Origin: Hymenobacter latericoloratus
GTDB lineage: Bacteria; Bacteroidota; Bacteroidia; Cytophagales; Hymenobacteraceae
DNA: 64,000 bases
Assembly (NCBI RefSeq): GCF_014199535.1
Contig: NZ_JACHNV010000005.1
Location: forward strand, 228,232 to 292,231
Reading direction: 5' to 3'
Under the pieces are notes generated by a model. That model made no database searches, had not been told where the DNA came from, and saw only the letters and a program-made list of their open reading frames with translations. A program made the translations under genes and the position numbers. Of the stretch, positions 49,866-60,000 are shown piece by piece; the stretch's first letter is position 1, and every line of letters starts with the position of its first letter.

Positions 49866-49906
49866 GCATCTGGCTCGGGTTGGCAATGCTCCAACAAGCC
49901 AGATGC
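49866..49906 (+). terminator. Hairpin between ccmB and ccmC
   Basis: GCATCTGGCT (49866-49875) pairs with AGCCAGATGC (49897-49906), with inner GTTGG/CCAAC pairs. It is followed on plus by TTATTTTG. Since both genes run on minus, it may be an RNA structure in the operon or an antisense terminator. Confidence 0.4.
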
Positions 49907-49968
49907 TTATTTTGTGCAGGAATCGGAAGCTGTTTCTTACTGGTCATAGCACACACTACGGCGCCCCA

Positions 49969-50640
49969 TCAGGAGCGCCACAGAAAAGGAAACAACAGGT
50001 AGGAAACAGCGCCCACAATCATGTTCAGGGCCAGCAGCGTCAGCAAAGAAGTTTGGCTAGCATCGAATTCCAGCCCGTCCAGCGCGTTCTTGGAAACCTT
50101 GATCAGCAGCAGCAGCATGGGCACCATCAGCGGAAAGCCCAGCACGGCCATGAGGGTACTGCTGTTGGTAGCTTTGGCCGCAATGCCCGAAACAAGGGTA
50201 AGGGTGCTGGCAAAGCCCAAGGCCCCAAGTACCACGTTGCCCACAAACAACGGCACGTTCTGCACCGGATTGCCCAGCACCGTGGCGTATAGCCCGAAGG
50301 CGACCAGGGCCAGCCCCAGCAGCAGCAGGGCGTTGTAGCTTATTTTGGCCAGAATCACGGCCTGGGGCCGCACCACGGTGTAGTAGTAGAGCATACGCCC
50401 CCGGCTTTCCTGCAGAAACCCTTTGGCTACGGCATTCACGGCCGAAAACAGCAGCACAATCCAGAACAGTGCATTCCAGGCCGGGGCCGGCAGCTGTCCG
50501 CCGCGCAGTGAAAAGCTGAGGTAGCATACGAACACCGTGCTGCCGACGTAGAGGAGCATCCCGTTCAGGGCGGCCCGCTGGCGCCATTCCAGACGGAAGT
50601 CCTTCTGCATCAACACCCAAATTTCGCTTAGTAGCGTCAC
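49969..50640 (-). CDS. ccmB: Cytochrome c maturation membrane protein CcmB
   Basis: 223 aa from the GTG at 50640. The frame extends to an ATG at 50700, but the added part is cut by a -7-like box at 50666-50673 and a short start fits the family length. Six membrane segments. It starts T-L-L-S-E-I-W-V-L-M-Q-K-D-F-R-L-E-W-R-Q-R, the typical CcmB opening. It is the permease partner of the CcmA ATPase, whose gene is not next to it. It is first in the operon ccmB-C-D-E-unknown-F. Confidence 0.85.
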   Translation of the reverse strand: MTLLSEIWVLMQKDFRLEWRQRAALNGMLLYVGSTVFVCYLSFSLRGGQLPAPAWNALFWIVLLFSAVNAVAKGFLQESRGRMLYYYTVVRPQAVILAKISYNALLLLGLALVAFGLYATVLGNPVQNVPLFVGNVVLGALGFASTLTLVSGIAAKATNSSTLMAVLGFPLMVPMLLLLIKVSKNALDGLEFDASQTSLLTLLALNMIVGAVSYLLFPFLWRS

Positions 50641-50665
50641 GGCAACACGGCTGGTAAAAGGACCA

Positions 50666-50673
50666 CAAAGATA
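50666..50673 (-). promoter_or_regulatory. Putative -7 box of the ccm operon (TATCTTTG on minus)
   Basis: It reads CAAAGATA on plus. TATCTTTG is the same box found for mrdA. It is 26 bp upstream of the GTG at 50640. A -33 TTG at the right spacing is not found. Confidence 0.45.
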
Positions 50674-50755
50674 CAACCCAACTCCCGGATTACCCCGCAT
50701 TACTCCCCGAATAGCGCAACGCGGCTAGCGGTGGCCGCCTTTAGGGGCGGTCAAC

Positions 50756-50800
50756 ACAAAAAGCCGGCCCTCCCCCGCTACAAGGGAAGGCCGGCTTTAG
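50756..50800 (-). terminator. Terminator of the TolB-propeller/barrel gene
   Basis: AAAGCCGGCC pairs with GGCCGGCTTT around a loop containing a CCC/GGG pairing, with a T-run on minus, about 40 bp after the stop codon at 50835. Confidence 0.8.
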
Positions 50801-50834
50801 CACTGGCGCGGGCTACACAAGCCCAGGGCTTAGG

Positions 50835-53800
50835 TTAGAAATCGTAGCCCAGGGTTACGTACACTTTGGGCCCTTTCTCGGTGTACTGCTCCCGGCCCCA
50901 GGCCACGTCGCCTTTCACGTAGAAGCCCAGCATGGTGGTCCGGATGCCCGCCCCGTAGCCGTACAGCATGGGGTCGGCGAAGTTGATAACCGTGCCGGTG
51001 AAGCTATTGCCATTACCCAGGTTACCGGGGTTAATCTGGGTATTATTGGAGTTGTTAACGCTGAAGGGGTTAGCCCCTGAGTACGTAGTGCCCATATCCC
51101 CGAAGGCCGTCAGCTGCAGATTACGGAAGAAGCCCGACTCGATGGGATTACGCGAGAAGTACTGGATAATAGGCAGGCGCAGCTCGGTGTTCAGGAGCAC
51201 GTACTTCTGCCCTACCCGCTTGCTGTAGTCAAACCCGCGCAGATTAGTTACAAACTGCTGGTAAAACATTTGCGTCGGGGGCAGCTCTGAGATGTCCGGG
51301 GTTTCTCCATCAGCCGAAATAATCTGGTCGTCCTCGTAGCTGGCGTTCAGCCAGTTATCCATACCACCCAAGCGAAAGAAGGGCTGCGACGAGCCGCCAT
51401 CAATGTACTGCCCGAAGCTGACGCGGTTGGCCCAGATCAGCTGGCGGTGAATTTTCTGGTAGTGACGCAGGTCAACGTAAATCTTGGTGAAATCCTGGTT
51501 GCTGCCGTCCGTGTCGTAGAGGCGGGTCATGCCGACCTTCATGCGCGTGCCCTGCAGCATGTTTACCCCGGTCACAATAGAATTGTCGAATACAATTTCG
51601 CCGGCCCCGCCCAGATAGTTCGTGTTGCTATCCTTACTGCCGGGCAGGTCCCGGAAGGAGCGGCGGCTCACGTTCACGAAGCGCGGGCCGCCGCGTACGC
51701 TTAGGTTGTGGGTGAGGGGGTAGGCAATGGTAGGCGCTATTTCATGACGCCCGAACCGAACCCGGTCGCCCTGTTCGGTGTCAAAGAAATAAGCTTGCTT
51801 CTGATAGCGCACGCTCCAGTCATAGCGGTGCTTCAGATTGGTGTACTCCGCGAAGATGTTGCTGGTGCGCAGGTCCGTGAGGGCGAAAATTCCGGCCCGG
51901 ATGCGGTGGTCTTCCATCAGGTCCGACATGTTCACCTCCCCTATCAGCCCCAGACCCAGCAGCGGATCGGCGTACAACGACGACACTACGTTATCGATGC
52001 TGAAGCGCGTATCGTACCGGAACGGTCCTACGGGCGCAATCGACTCGGCGGGGGCAGCCTGGGGCAGCGCCACCATCGGAGCAGCACGCCGCTTAGCGGC
52101 CGGCGTGGGGGTAGCCCGCGAGGCCGGAATGTCTTCGTCAAACTCGTAGTCGCTGGTGTTAATGCGGCCAGTTGACTTGGGGGCCGGAACCGGAGCCGGT
52201 GCCGCCGCAACCGAGTCAGGCGTAGCCGTGGGGGTAGGCGCTGCCGGTGTTTCAGGGGCGGTGGTAGCTGGCTGGCCCTGGCTTTGCTGGGCAGCATTGG
52301 CTACGGTTGGGCCCGGGCGGTTGGCGGCCGGCACGGCGGCCTTCGCCGGTTTCGAGCGGTCTTCCAGGGTTTCCTGGCGCGCCGTTTTATATAACGTCAG
52401 GTTTTCCGGAAGCTGGTAGTTCTGATACAGATACACATAGTCGCGGGCTTCTTCGGCGGCTACCAACCCCAGCGTGCCCGTGGCGGCATTGTAGTCGTAG
52501 TCCTCGATGTTGGCCAGGAAGCTCGTGACGGGGCGGTACTGCTTGGTAGCCAGCGAGAGGCGGTAGAGGCTCCGCACTCCACTTTCCTCGCTGGCAAACA
52601 GAATTTCGGAGTCAGAAATGGCCCGGGGGCGTCCTTCGTTGGAAATGGTGTTGGCCAGCACTTCCACCGGCTGCTGCCGGCCATCGAGGTGGTAGAGGTA
52701 GAGGTCGTAGTTGTTGACGACCGTGCCGAAGCTGCCCTTGGCCGTCCCGGCCGAATCGAGCCAGCGGTTGGAGCTGAACACAATGCCGCTGCCACCGGGC
52801 AGGAAGGCTGGCTCCACGTCATCAAATACGTCGTTGGTCAGCTTTTCCGGCGTCCGGCTACCGGCCCGCAGCAAATATAAATCGGCCTGCCCGTTGCGCA
52901 CCCCGCTAAATACGAGCGACTTGCCATCGGGCGAGTAGCTGAGGTCGGTAATCTGCGAGAACTGCGCGAACAAAGACGTACTCCGACCAAAAGAGGGCAG
53001 CAGGCTTTTCAGGCGCGCCGCCATGTTGGCAATGCCCCCGTCGGCGTCCCGGAGCTGCAGGGTCAGGTAGCCCTTGTCCATTTCGGCCACGGCCAGTTGC
53101 CCATTGCTGCGCCAGGCTAGTACCGGCAACCGCGTTTCCACCTCCTGATCGGGGGTTTTGTAGCCACCCCGGTGGATAATGTCGCGGCCCCGGCCGTTCT
53201 TGTTAATTACTACCACCCGGTAGCGGCCCATGTCGTTCTGCACGTACGCCAGCCGCTGGCCGTTCGGGCTGAAAACGGGTTGGCTGTAAATGGTGCCCTT
53301 GCGGTTGTTACGCACAATGCGCCGGTCTTTGCTCAGGTCCAGGTAGGGGGTCTGGGGTTGGGCGTTGAGTTGGCGGTAGTAGCCCAGCCAGTCTTTCAGG
53401 AACACTTTGTACGGCACGTTCAGCGAGGAGCTGATGCCCACTTCCACGTCGCGGGTAATGCGCGTCAGGTTCAGAATGTTCTGCACCGACGTATAGCCGT
53501 AGCGCTCGGCAATGTAGTTCCAGATGCTTTGGCCCGCTAACTCGGGGTTGCGCAGAAAGAAAGGTGCCGTCCGGTTGCCCTCGTACTCCTTGGTCATGGT
53601 ACGCATGTAGTCGTCCATTTCCACGCTCCAGCCCTGGGAAGCATACGCCGAGGCCCCGCTGATAAACCAGTTCGGCAGTTGCAGCAGGTAGGTGCTCTGG
53701 ATGACTTCCTTCAGCGAGCCGCCGTACATCATGTCATTGAGCAGCACTCGGGTAATGCGGTTGCTCAGCTCCTGCTTGAAGCGGGTTTGCTGCCCCTGAA

Positions 53801-54218
53801 AGGCTATCTGCACCTTGGTGGAGCGTACCAGGGAGGTTTCGCCGCCGGTAGCGTACTTGTCAGCATCCAGCCCCACGTTGCTCTGCCGCAGGTCACCGAC
53901 AGAGTTAAAGAGCATAATGGTGGTTTTGGAGTACGGATAGTACCCAATCAGCCCGGTAATGCGCTGCAGCTCCTTTTCAGCGTACTCGGCCGCGTGGCGC
54001 GCATTGGCCTCGCCGCCGGCGTAAAAGTAGATGTTGAAGTTTTGGGTGCTGAGTTGCTGCCAGTTGAAGTCTTTGTACTGGATGCGCACCCGCCCAAATG
54101 GCTCCTGAGCCGTTTGGGCCACCGCCGTAGAGTTAGAAAAAGCCAGCCCCAGCAGCAGAGCCGCTAGGCCGGCCGGCCGACGTACATCGGGCCGGCAAAG
54201 AAAGAATATGTGCCTCAT
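50835..54218 (-). CDS. Fusion protein: protease-like region, TolB propeller, outer-membrane barrel
   Basis: 1127 aa. A signal peptide ends near A-V-A-Q. Residues about 40-290 resemble the peptidase-MA-like gluzincin fold, but where the zinc motif HExxH would be the protein reads Q-E-L-S-N-R, so it is probably inactive. Residues about 300-610 are TolB/WD40-like PD40 blades (F-S-P-N-G-Q-R-L-A-Y, Y-S-P-D-G-K-S-L-V-F). A proline/alanine-rich linker (about 625-745) follows. The last about 370 residues are a membrane beta-barrel (I-R-A-G-I-F-A-L-T-D, G-Q-Y-I-D-G-G-S-S-Q) ending in Y-D-F. Such proteins could bind polymer or protein at the cell surface with the propeller facing the periplasm. It is 9 bp from the FAD gene, suggesting one operon. 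Confidence 0.8.
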   Translation of the reverse strand: MRHIFFLCRPDVRRPAGLAALLLGLAFSNSTAVAQTAQEPFGRVRIQYKDFNWQQLSTQNFNIYFYAGGEANARHAAEYAEKELQRITGLIGYYPYSKTTIMLFNSVGDLRQSNVGLDADKYATGGETSLVRSTKVQIAFQGQQTRFKQELSNRITRVLLNDMMYGGSLKEVIQSTYLLQLPNWFISGASAYASQGWSVEMDDYMRTMTKEYEGNRTAPFFLRNPELAGQSIWNYIAERYGYTSVQNILNLTRITRDVEVGISSSLNVPYKVFLKDWLGYYRQLNAQPQTPYLDLSKDRRIVRNNRKGTIYSQPVFSPNGQRLAYVQNDMGRYRVVVINKNGRGRDIIHRGGYKTPDQEVETRLPVLAWRSNGQLAVAEMDKGYLTLQLRDADGGIANMAARLKSLLPSFGRSTSLFAQFSQITDLSYSPDGKSLVFSGVRNGQADLYLLRAGSRTPEKLTNDVFDDVEPAFLPGGSGIVFSSNRWLDSAGTAKGSFGTVVNNYDLYLYHLDGRQQPVEVLANTISNEGRPRAISDSEILFASEESGVRSLYRLSLATKQYRPVTSFLANIEDYDYNAATGTLGLVAAEEARDYVYLYQNYQLPENLTLYKTARQETLEDRSKPAKAAVPAANRPGPTVANAAQQSQGQPATTAPETPAAPTPTATPDSVAAAPAPVPAPKSTGRINTSDYEFDEDIPASRATPTPAAKRRAAPMVALPQAAPAESIAPVGPFRYDTRFSIDNVVSSLYADPLLGLGLIGEVNMSDLMEDHRIRAGIFALTDLRTSNIFAEYTNLKHRYDWSVRYQKQAYFFDTEQGDRVRFGRHEIAPTIAYPLTHNLSVRGGPRFVNVSRRSFRDLPGSKDSNTNYLGGAGEIVFDNSIVTGVNMLQGTRMKVGMTRLYDTDGSNQDFTKIYVDLRHYQKIHRQLIWANRVSFGQYIDGGSSQPFFRLGGMDNWLNASYEDDQIISADGETPDISELPPTQMFYQQFVTNLRGFDYSKRVGQKYVLLNTELRLPIIQYFSRNPIESGFFRNLQLTAFGDMGTTYSGANPFSVNNSNNTQINPGNLGNGNSFTGTVINFADPMLYGYGAGIRTTMLGFYVKGDVAWGREQYTEKGPKVYVTLGYDF

Positions 54219-54227
54219 AGAAGAATG

Positions 54228-55340
54228 CTAGGAGCGGGATGCAGGAGAAGCCGGCCCGGTAGCAGCCGGGCCCGGAGAATATAACGTAAAATACCGCCGA
54301 ATATTGACCTCCGGCCAAGGCGCAAGGTCTTTTTCCAGCCAGTCGGCCATTACCTGAGCCAGCCGGGGGGCCATCATCACCCCTTTCGAGCCCAAGCCAT
54401 TGAAAATATGTACGTTCGGCAGGGCCGGATGGGTTCCCAGCAGCGGCTTCCGGTCGCGCACGGCGGGGCGCACCCCGGCCCGCTGCCCCGTCACCTGAAA
54501 AGGCTGGTCGGTTAGCTCGTGTAGGCGCTGACTTAGCTCCTGGCGGGCTTCCGGGGTAGTGCTCACCGCGAAAGGTGGCCACCGGTAGGTAGCGCCCACC
54601 CGAAACTGGCCCGCGCCCAGCGGTACTACGTAGGCGCCTTTGTTCAGAACCTCCGTTTCGGGTAGGCCGGGGCAGGCCACGTCCAGCACTTCGCCTTGGT
54701 TAGGCGTAACCGGTAGCCACTGAAAGTAGGGGTTCTGGGCAACGGCCGCGCCTTCGCAGCACACCACGTGGCGGGCCTGCACCCGGCCGGCGTAGAGGTA
54801 GCCACCCTCCGGCTGGGCAACCAGCTGGGCCCAGTCGAAAGTTTCGGGCCGGAGCCAGCCTTCCTGCCGGCCTTCTGCGGCCAGCGCGGTCAGCAGCTCT
54901 TCTACCCGCACGTAGCCCCCGCGCCGGATACAAAGGCCGCCCAGCTCCTGCCGGACGCCGGGCCGGGCTGGTAGCGGAGCGCCGGGGTCTTCTACAAAAT
55001 CCTGCCAGGGCTGGTCGGCGCTGCGGGCTATAGTGCTGTTCTGCTCACCTACCGATGAAAATAACTTCAGAATGGGCAGCTCAAAGAAAAACCGCTGCCC
55101 CAGCCGGCGTTCCTGCGCGCGATAGAACGCCGCCGCCGCTGGTAGCAACTCAGCGGCCCGCCAGGCTAGTGCAAACCGCTTGCCCGCCACCGGATTTATC
55201 AGGCCCGCCGCCACCCGCGAGGCGGAGTCCGGCTGGGGCGTATCCAGCACCAGCACCTGCCGGCCCCTACCCCGTAGCTCGGCCGCCAGGGTAGCGCCGG
55301 CAATGCCATATCCTATTATAAGGTAGTCAATGCGTGTCAT
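54228..55340 (-). CDS. FAD-dependent oxidoreductase (DAO family)
   Basis: 370 aa from the ATG at 55340, placing the dinucleotide motif Y-L-I-I-G-Y-G-I-A-G-A at the start; an upstream in-frame extension to 55427 has no features. G-x-G-x-x-G, a central R-V-A-A-G-L-I-N-P and a C-terminal V-R-P-A-V-R-D-R-K-P-L-L-G-T, N-G-L-G-S-K-G fit the D-amino acid oxidase/glycine oxidase group. It oxidises an amine with oxygen in the cytosol; the substrate is unknown. It is upstream of the TolB-barrel gene by 9 bp. Confidence 0.83.
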   Translation of the reverse strand: MTRIDYLIIGYGIAGATLAAELRGRGRQVLVLDTPQPDSASRVAAGLINPVAGKRFALAWRAAELLPAAAAFYRAQERRLGQRFFFELPILKLFSSVGEQNSTIARSADQPWQDFVEDPGAPLPARPGVRQELGGLCIRRGGYVRVEELLTALAAEGRQEGWLRPETFDWAQLVAQPEGGYLYAGRVQARHVVCCEGAAVAQNPYFQWLPVTPNQGEVLDVACPGLPETEVLNKGAYVVPLGAGQFRVGATYRWPPFAVSTTPEARQELSQRLHELTDQPFQVTGQRAGVRPAVRDRKPLLGTHPALPNVHIFNGLGSKGVMMAPRLAQVMADWLEKDLAPWPEVNIRRYFTLYSPGPAATGPASPASRS

Positions 55341-55516
55341 CGGGGCAAGGTACAGAGAGATATGAGGAACTAAGTAGCGCAGTAACCGCGCAACACGCAG
55401 GAAGAGTTTCGTGGTGACGGCCGCCACTGGCCTGGCGGGCTCCGCTAGTCTATTTACTCCTTCGTAACTTACCCTCCTAAATCTGCCCGGCGCTACGTCG
55501 GGCCTTTTTCTACCGC

Positions 55517-56152
55517 ATGACTGTTTCCGGCTTTACCTTCAACGCCTTTTCCGAAAACACCTACCTCCTGCATGATGCCACGGGCCAGTGCGTGGTCATC
55601 GACCCCGGCTGCTACGAGCGGGCCGAGCAGGAAGCCCTACGCCGCTTTATTGAGCAGCAGGGCCTACGGGTAGTGCTGCTTCTGAACACGCACTGCCATA
55701 TTGATCATGTACTGGGCAATCAGTTTATTCTGGGCACATACCAGGTACCTTTCCTGATTCATGAAGCAGATTTGGCCACGCTACGGGCCGTGCCGGCGTA
55801 CGCGCCCAGCTACGGCTTCGCCCGCTACGTGCCCGCCGAGCCCACGGGCTTTCTGACGCCCGGCGAGCCGGTGCGCTTCGGCAACACGGAGCTGGCAGTG
55901 CACTTTGCCCCAGGCCACGCGCCGGGTCACGTAGTGTTTTACCATGCCTCTAGCAGCACCGTTATCGGAGGCGACGTGCTGTTTCAGGGCAGCATTGGCC
56001 GCACTGATTTACCTGGCGGCGACCATGCTACCCTCATTTCCAGCATCAAGACCGAATTATTCACCCTCCCCGACGACACGGTGGTGTACCCCGGCCACGG
56101 CCCTGCTACTACGGTAGGCCAGGAGCGCCGTACCAATCCGTTTCTGCAGTAG
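55517..56152 (+). CDS. Metallo-beta-lactamase-fold hydrolase (glyoxalase II-like)
   Basis: 211 aa. The zinc motif N-T-H-C-H-I-D-H is complete, with later histidines in A-P-G-H-A-P-G-H and the final G-H-G. No signal peptide. Short members of this family hydrolyse S-lactoylglutathione-type thioesters or other esters; substrate cannot be fixed. It is 59 bp upstream of pssA on the same strand, so co-transcription is possible. Confidence 0.87.
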   Translation: MTVSGFTFNAFSENTYLLHDATGQCVVIDPGCYERAEQEALRRFIEQQGLRVVLLLNTHCHIDHVLGNQFILGTYQVPFLIHEADLATLRAVPAYAPSYGFARYVPAEPTGFLTPGEPVRFGNTELAVHFAPGHAPGHVVFYHASSSTVIGGDVLFQGSIGRTDLPGGDHATLISSIKTELFTLPDDTVVYPGHGPATTVGQERRTNPFLQ

Positions 56153-56211
56153 ATACCAGCCCTCTGGCGCAGCGTTGCTTGCTCTATTCGTAGGCCATTA
56201 CTTTCTCCCCC

Positions 56212-56913
56212 TTGAAAAAACACCTCCCCAACGCGGTTACTTGTCTGAATCTGTTTTCGGGCTGCTTGGCCCTGTGCCACATCTTCGCTGGCGAACTAGA
56301 AACGGCCGCCTATTTCGTGGGGCTATCGGCGGTATTCGACTTCTTCGATGGTCTGTTGGCGCGGGCCCTACACGTTTCCTCGCCCATCGGTAAGGACCTG
56401 GACTCTCTGGCCGACGTAATTTCTTTTGGGGTAGTGCCTGGAGCTTTTCTGTTCGATCTGCTGCGCCAGGCCGGCGCCGATTTGCTGACCTGGCTACCCT
56501 ACGCGGGGTTTGTGGTCACCGTGTTTTCGGCCCTGCGCCTGGCTAAGTTCAATAACGATACCCGCCAATCCGACTCGTTTATTGGGCTGCCTACCCCGGC
56601 CTGCACGCTGGTAGTAGCTTCGCTGCCCCTGATTCTGGCCTACGATACTTTTGGCGTAACCCGGTTTATTCTGAACCCGTGGGTGCTGCTGGTGTTGGCC
56701 GTAGTGCTTTCCGGCTTGCTGGTGGCCGAGTTGCCCTTGTTTGCGCTTAAATTCAAGTCTTTCCGCTGGCAGGGCAATCAGGTTCGGTTCTTGTTCCTGC
56801 TGCTGAGCGTAGGGCTGCTTTTGGGGCTGGGTGCAGTAGCCATTCCTCTGATTATTCTGTTGTACGTGCTGCTCTCCCTACTGACGCGACCCAAAACCGC
56901 TCAGGCCGCGTAG
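56212..56913 (+). CDS. pssA: CDP-diacylglycerol-serine O-phosphatidyltransferase
   Basis: 233 aa, TTG start at 56212. The CDP-alcohol phosphotransferase signature is exact: D46-G-x2-A50-R-x8-G60-x3-D64-x3-D68. Six membrane segments follow. It makes phosphatidylserine from CDP-diacylglycerol and serine, the precursor of phosphatidylethanolamine. The serine type is suggested by the N-terminus (K-H-L-P-N-A-V-T-C-L-N-L-F-S-G). The product would be an inner-membrane enzyme. It follows the MBL gene at 59 bp. Confidence 0.9.
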   Translation: MKKHLPNAVTCLNLFSGCLALCHIFAGELETAAYFVGLSAVFDFFDGLLARALHVSSPIGKDLDSLADVISFGVVPGAFLFDLLRQAGADLLTWLPYAGFVVTVFSALRLAKFNNDTRQSDSFIGLPTPACTLVVASLPLILAYDTFGVTRFILNPWVLLVLAVVLSGLLVAELPLFALKFKSFRWQGNQVRFLFLLLSVGLLLGLGAVAIPLIILLYVLLSLLTRPKTAQAA

Positions 56914-57090
56914 GTCGGCACCCCAAGCGCAGGCCACCGTAGGGAGAGCGGGCAATTATTTTTCCGCGCTAGGTCGCAATATTCTTATAGGCTGGGCAGT
57001 TAATGACTGTGCGCTGAACTGTGTTGCGTCCCAACCTGTTGCCCCCCCGAAAGCTGCCGCTTTATTTTGTTTTGATTTCTGCGCCTGTCT

Positions 57091-60000
57091 ATGCGGTATT
57101 TTACTTTCTGGTTGCTTACTCTTCTGGGAATAGGCCTGGGCGCGGGTTATTCAGCGCGGGCACAGAGTGCAGAGCAGTTGGTGCATGCTCGTATCAGTTG
57201 GGCAGGTTCGGTGCCCGCACTTATCCGCGGCCAGCCCCGGCAAGTACCTTCTTTTCGGGGCGCCCTCTTTCAGCCCAACGAGCAGGTAGGCACCTACCAG
57301 CTTAAACTGACTGGCACAATTAGCACGGGCAGTCTGCGCGAAACCACCTACGAGCCCGTTTCTGCCACCGAAGCCCGCCAGCTAGATGCCGCTGCACTGC
57401 CAGCGGTGCCCGCCATTCGTGTAACCCCGGGCATGGAGCGGCACCAGCCGGTTACACTACTGGCCGTGCAGCCGCTGCGCCGCAATCCGCAAACCGGGCA
57501 GGCCGAAAAGCTGGTTTCCTTTACCTATGCCTACAGCAGTGCGGCCCGGCGGCCCACGGCAGCCACCCGCCCCTACGCCCAGTCCTCGGTGCTAAGCCAG
57601 GGTAGCTGGTATAAGATTGGCGTGCCCGGCAGCGGCATTTATAAGCTCGATAAAAAAGCACTGGCCGACCTGGGGCTGCCGGTACAGACGCTGGACCCGG
57701 CCCGCCTGCGCCTGTTTGGCAATGCCATGGGTACCCTACCCCAGGCCAGCCAAGCGTACCGCCCCGATGATCTGGCCGAAAATGCCATCCGTTTCGTGGG
57801 CGACGCCAACGCTACCCTCGATGACAACGAGTATTTTCTGTTTTACGCCCGCGGCCCGCACACCTGGACGCGTGCGGGCAACGCGGCGCGCTTCCAGCAC
57901 CAGCTGAATCCCTACACCGACACGGCTTACTATTTCCTGACGGTAGGCAGCACGCCCGGCCGGCGGGTAGCCCCGGCACCCGTCGTTTCCGGGCCGGCTT
58001 CGGCTCGCATCACGGCCTTCACGGAACGTCAGTTTTACGAGCTTGATTTAATCAATCTGGCTAAATCGGGTCGCACTTGGTTGGGTGAGCATTTCTCAAC
58101 TACGGATCAGAAAACGTTTTCCTTTACGGTTCCTGACCTGGTGCCCGGTGCTGCCGTGCAGATAACGTCGGCGGTTGCAGCTGCTTCGTCGTCGGATACG
58201 TTCTTCCAGAACGCCGTGAATGGCCAAACGGCCGTTAGCCAGCGGGTGCCGGGCTATAACTGCACCAGTGGCTCCTGGTGCTACCCCGAAATTGCCAACA
58301 CCAGCCTGACCACGTTCACCTACCCCGTGCCCGCGGCGCCTACCCCCGAAATTAAAGTTGCGCTCAGCTTTAACGGTAGCAACGACCCGGCCGCCAAGGG
58401 CTACCTCGATTATCTGGAGCTAAATGCCCGCCGCCAGTTGCGCTTCCCCGGCACTCTGCTGGAGTTCCGCTCCCTTGAAAATATCGCTCCGGCCGCCATC
58501 AGCCAGTTCGAACTGGGGAATGCGGCGGGCGCTACCATTTGGGAGGTTACCAACCCGCGGCGCCCGGCCGAGGTAGCAGCTACCAATGGCGTATTTCTGG
58601 CCCGCACCGATACGCTCCGCGAGTTTGTTGCCTTCAGCGGCAGTAGCTTTCCTACCCCTCGTGGCTTTGGCCGGGTAGCCAACCAGAACCTGCACGCACT
58701 GAACCTCGATGGCAAGCTCGAACTGGTAGTGCTCACGCATCCAGCTTTCTTAGCCGAAGCCAACCGCTTGGCTGCCCACCGCACCTCCCACGATGGATTG
58801 GCGACGCAGGTAGTCACTACCACCCAGGTGTACAACGAGTTCGGCTCGGGGGGGCAGGATGTAACTGCCATCCGCGACTTTATGAAGATGGTGTATGACC
58901 GTGCCCCGGCCGGCAAGCGCCAGTATCTGCTCCTCTTCGGCGATGCTTCCTACGACTACAAAGCCGACCCCACCAATGCCCCCGACCAGCTGCCCGGCTG
59001 GTGGAAGGACCGGCTGCCGGCCAACGCCAATAAGATCAACCAGAATTTTGTCCCGGTATATGAGTCGGTGGAAAGCTTTGACCTGATTATGGGTGTCCGC
59101 CCCGGCGGTCAGGGCATCACCTACTCCTCCGACGATTACTACGGCCTGCTGGACGACAACGAGGGCGCTTGGCTACCCAACCACAGCGATGAGCTATTAG
59201 ATATTGGTATTGGCCGCCTGCCGGTTCGTACGGTGGAGCAGGCCCGGTTGGTAACCGACAAACTGATTGCCTACGATTCGCCGGCCAGCTTTGGCAAATG
59301 GCGCAACCGCCTGTCCTTCGTAACCGACGACGGTGACCGGAACTTGTTCACCTCTTATACCGAGGAGCTCACGGCACCACTGGACACGGCCGCCACGGCC
59401 CGCTCTTACAACGTGTACAAGCACTACCTTGATCTGTACCCGCAAGTGATTGTAGCAGCCGGACAACGCTCGCCCGCCGCTGAACGCTCCATCGACGAGG
59501 CTTTTGAGCAAGGGTCGCTGCTGATTAACTACATCGGGCACGGTGGCCCCAAGGGCTGGGCCGACGAGCAGATTCTTACCAACGCCTCCGTGCTGCGACT
59601 GCAGAACACCAACCGGCTGGCGTTCCTGTTCACCGGCACCTGCGACTTTAGTACCTACGATAACCCGGAATTCACTTCCGCCGGCGAACAATCCCTGACG
59701 GATATCAGTGGGGGTGCCATTGGCTTGTTCACGACAACGCGCGTCGTGTACGCCGACCGCAATCAGACCATGGCCATCGAGTTTTTTCGCGACCTGTTCA
59801 CTCCGCTACCCGATGGCACCATGCCCCGCACAGGCGATATTTGCCGGGCCACCAAGAACGCGGCCGTCTTCGGCGACAATAACCGCAACTATGCCCTACT
59901 CGGCGACCCCTCCATGCGCCTGGCTTATCCACAGCAGGAAGCTGCCATAACGGCCATCAACGGCAAATCGGCTTTCGCAGCCCAACCAGATACGTTGAAA

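Noticed and set aside
57021..57305. ORF of 94 codons overlapping the porU start
   Set aside because: It is out of frame with porU and covers its signal peptide; no independent evidence.
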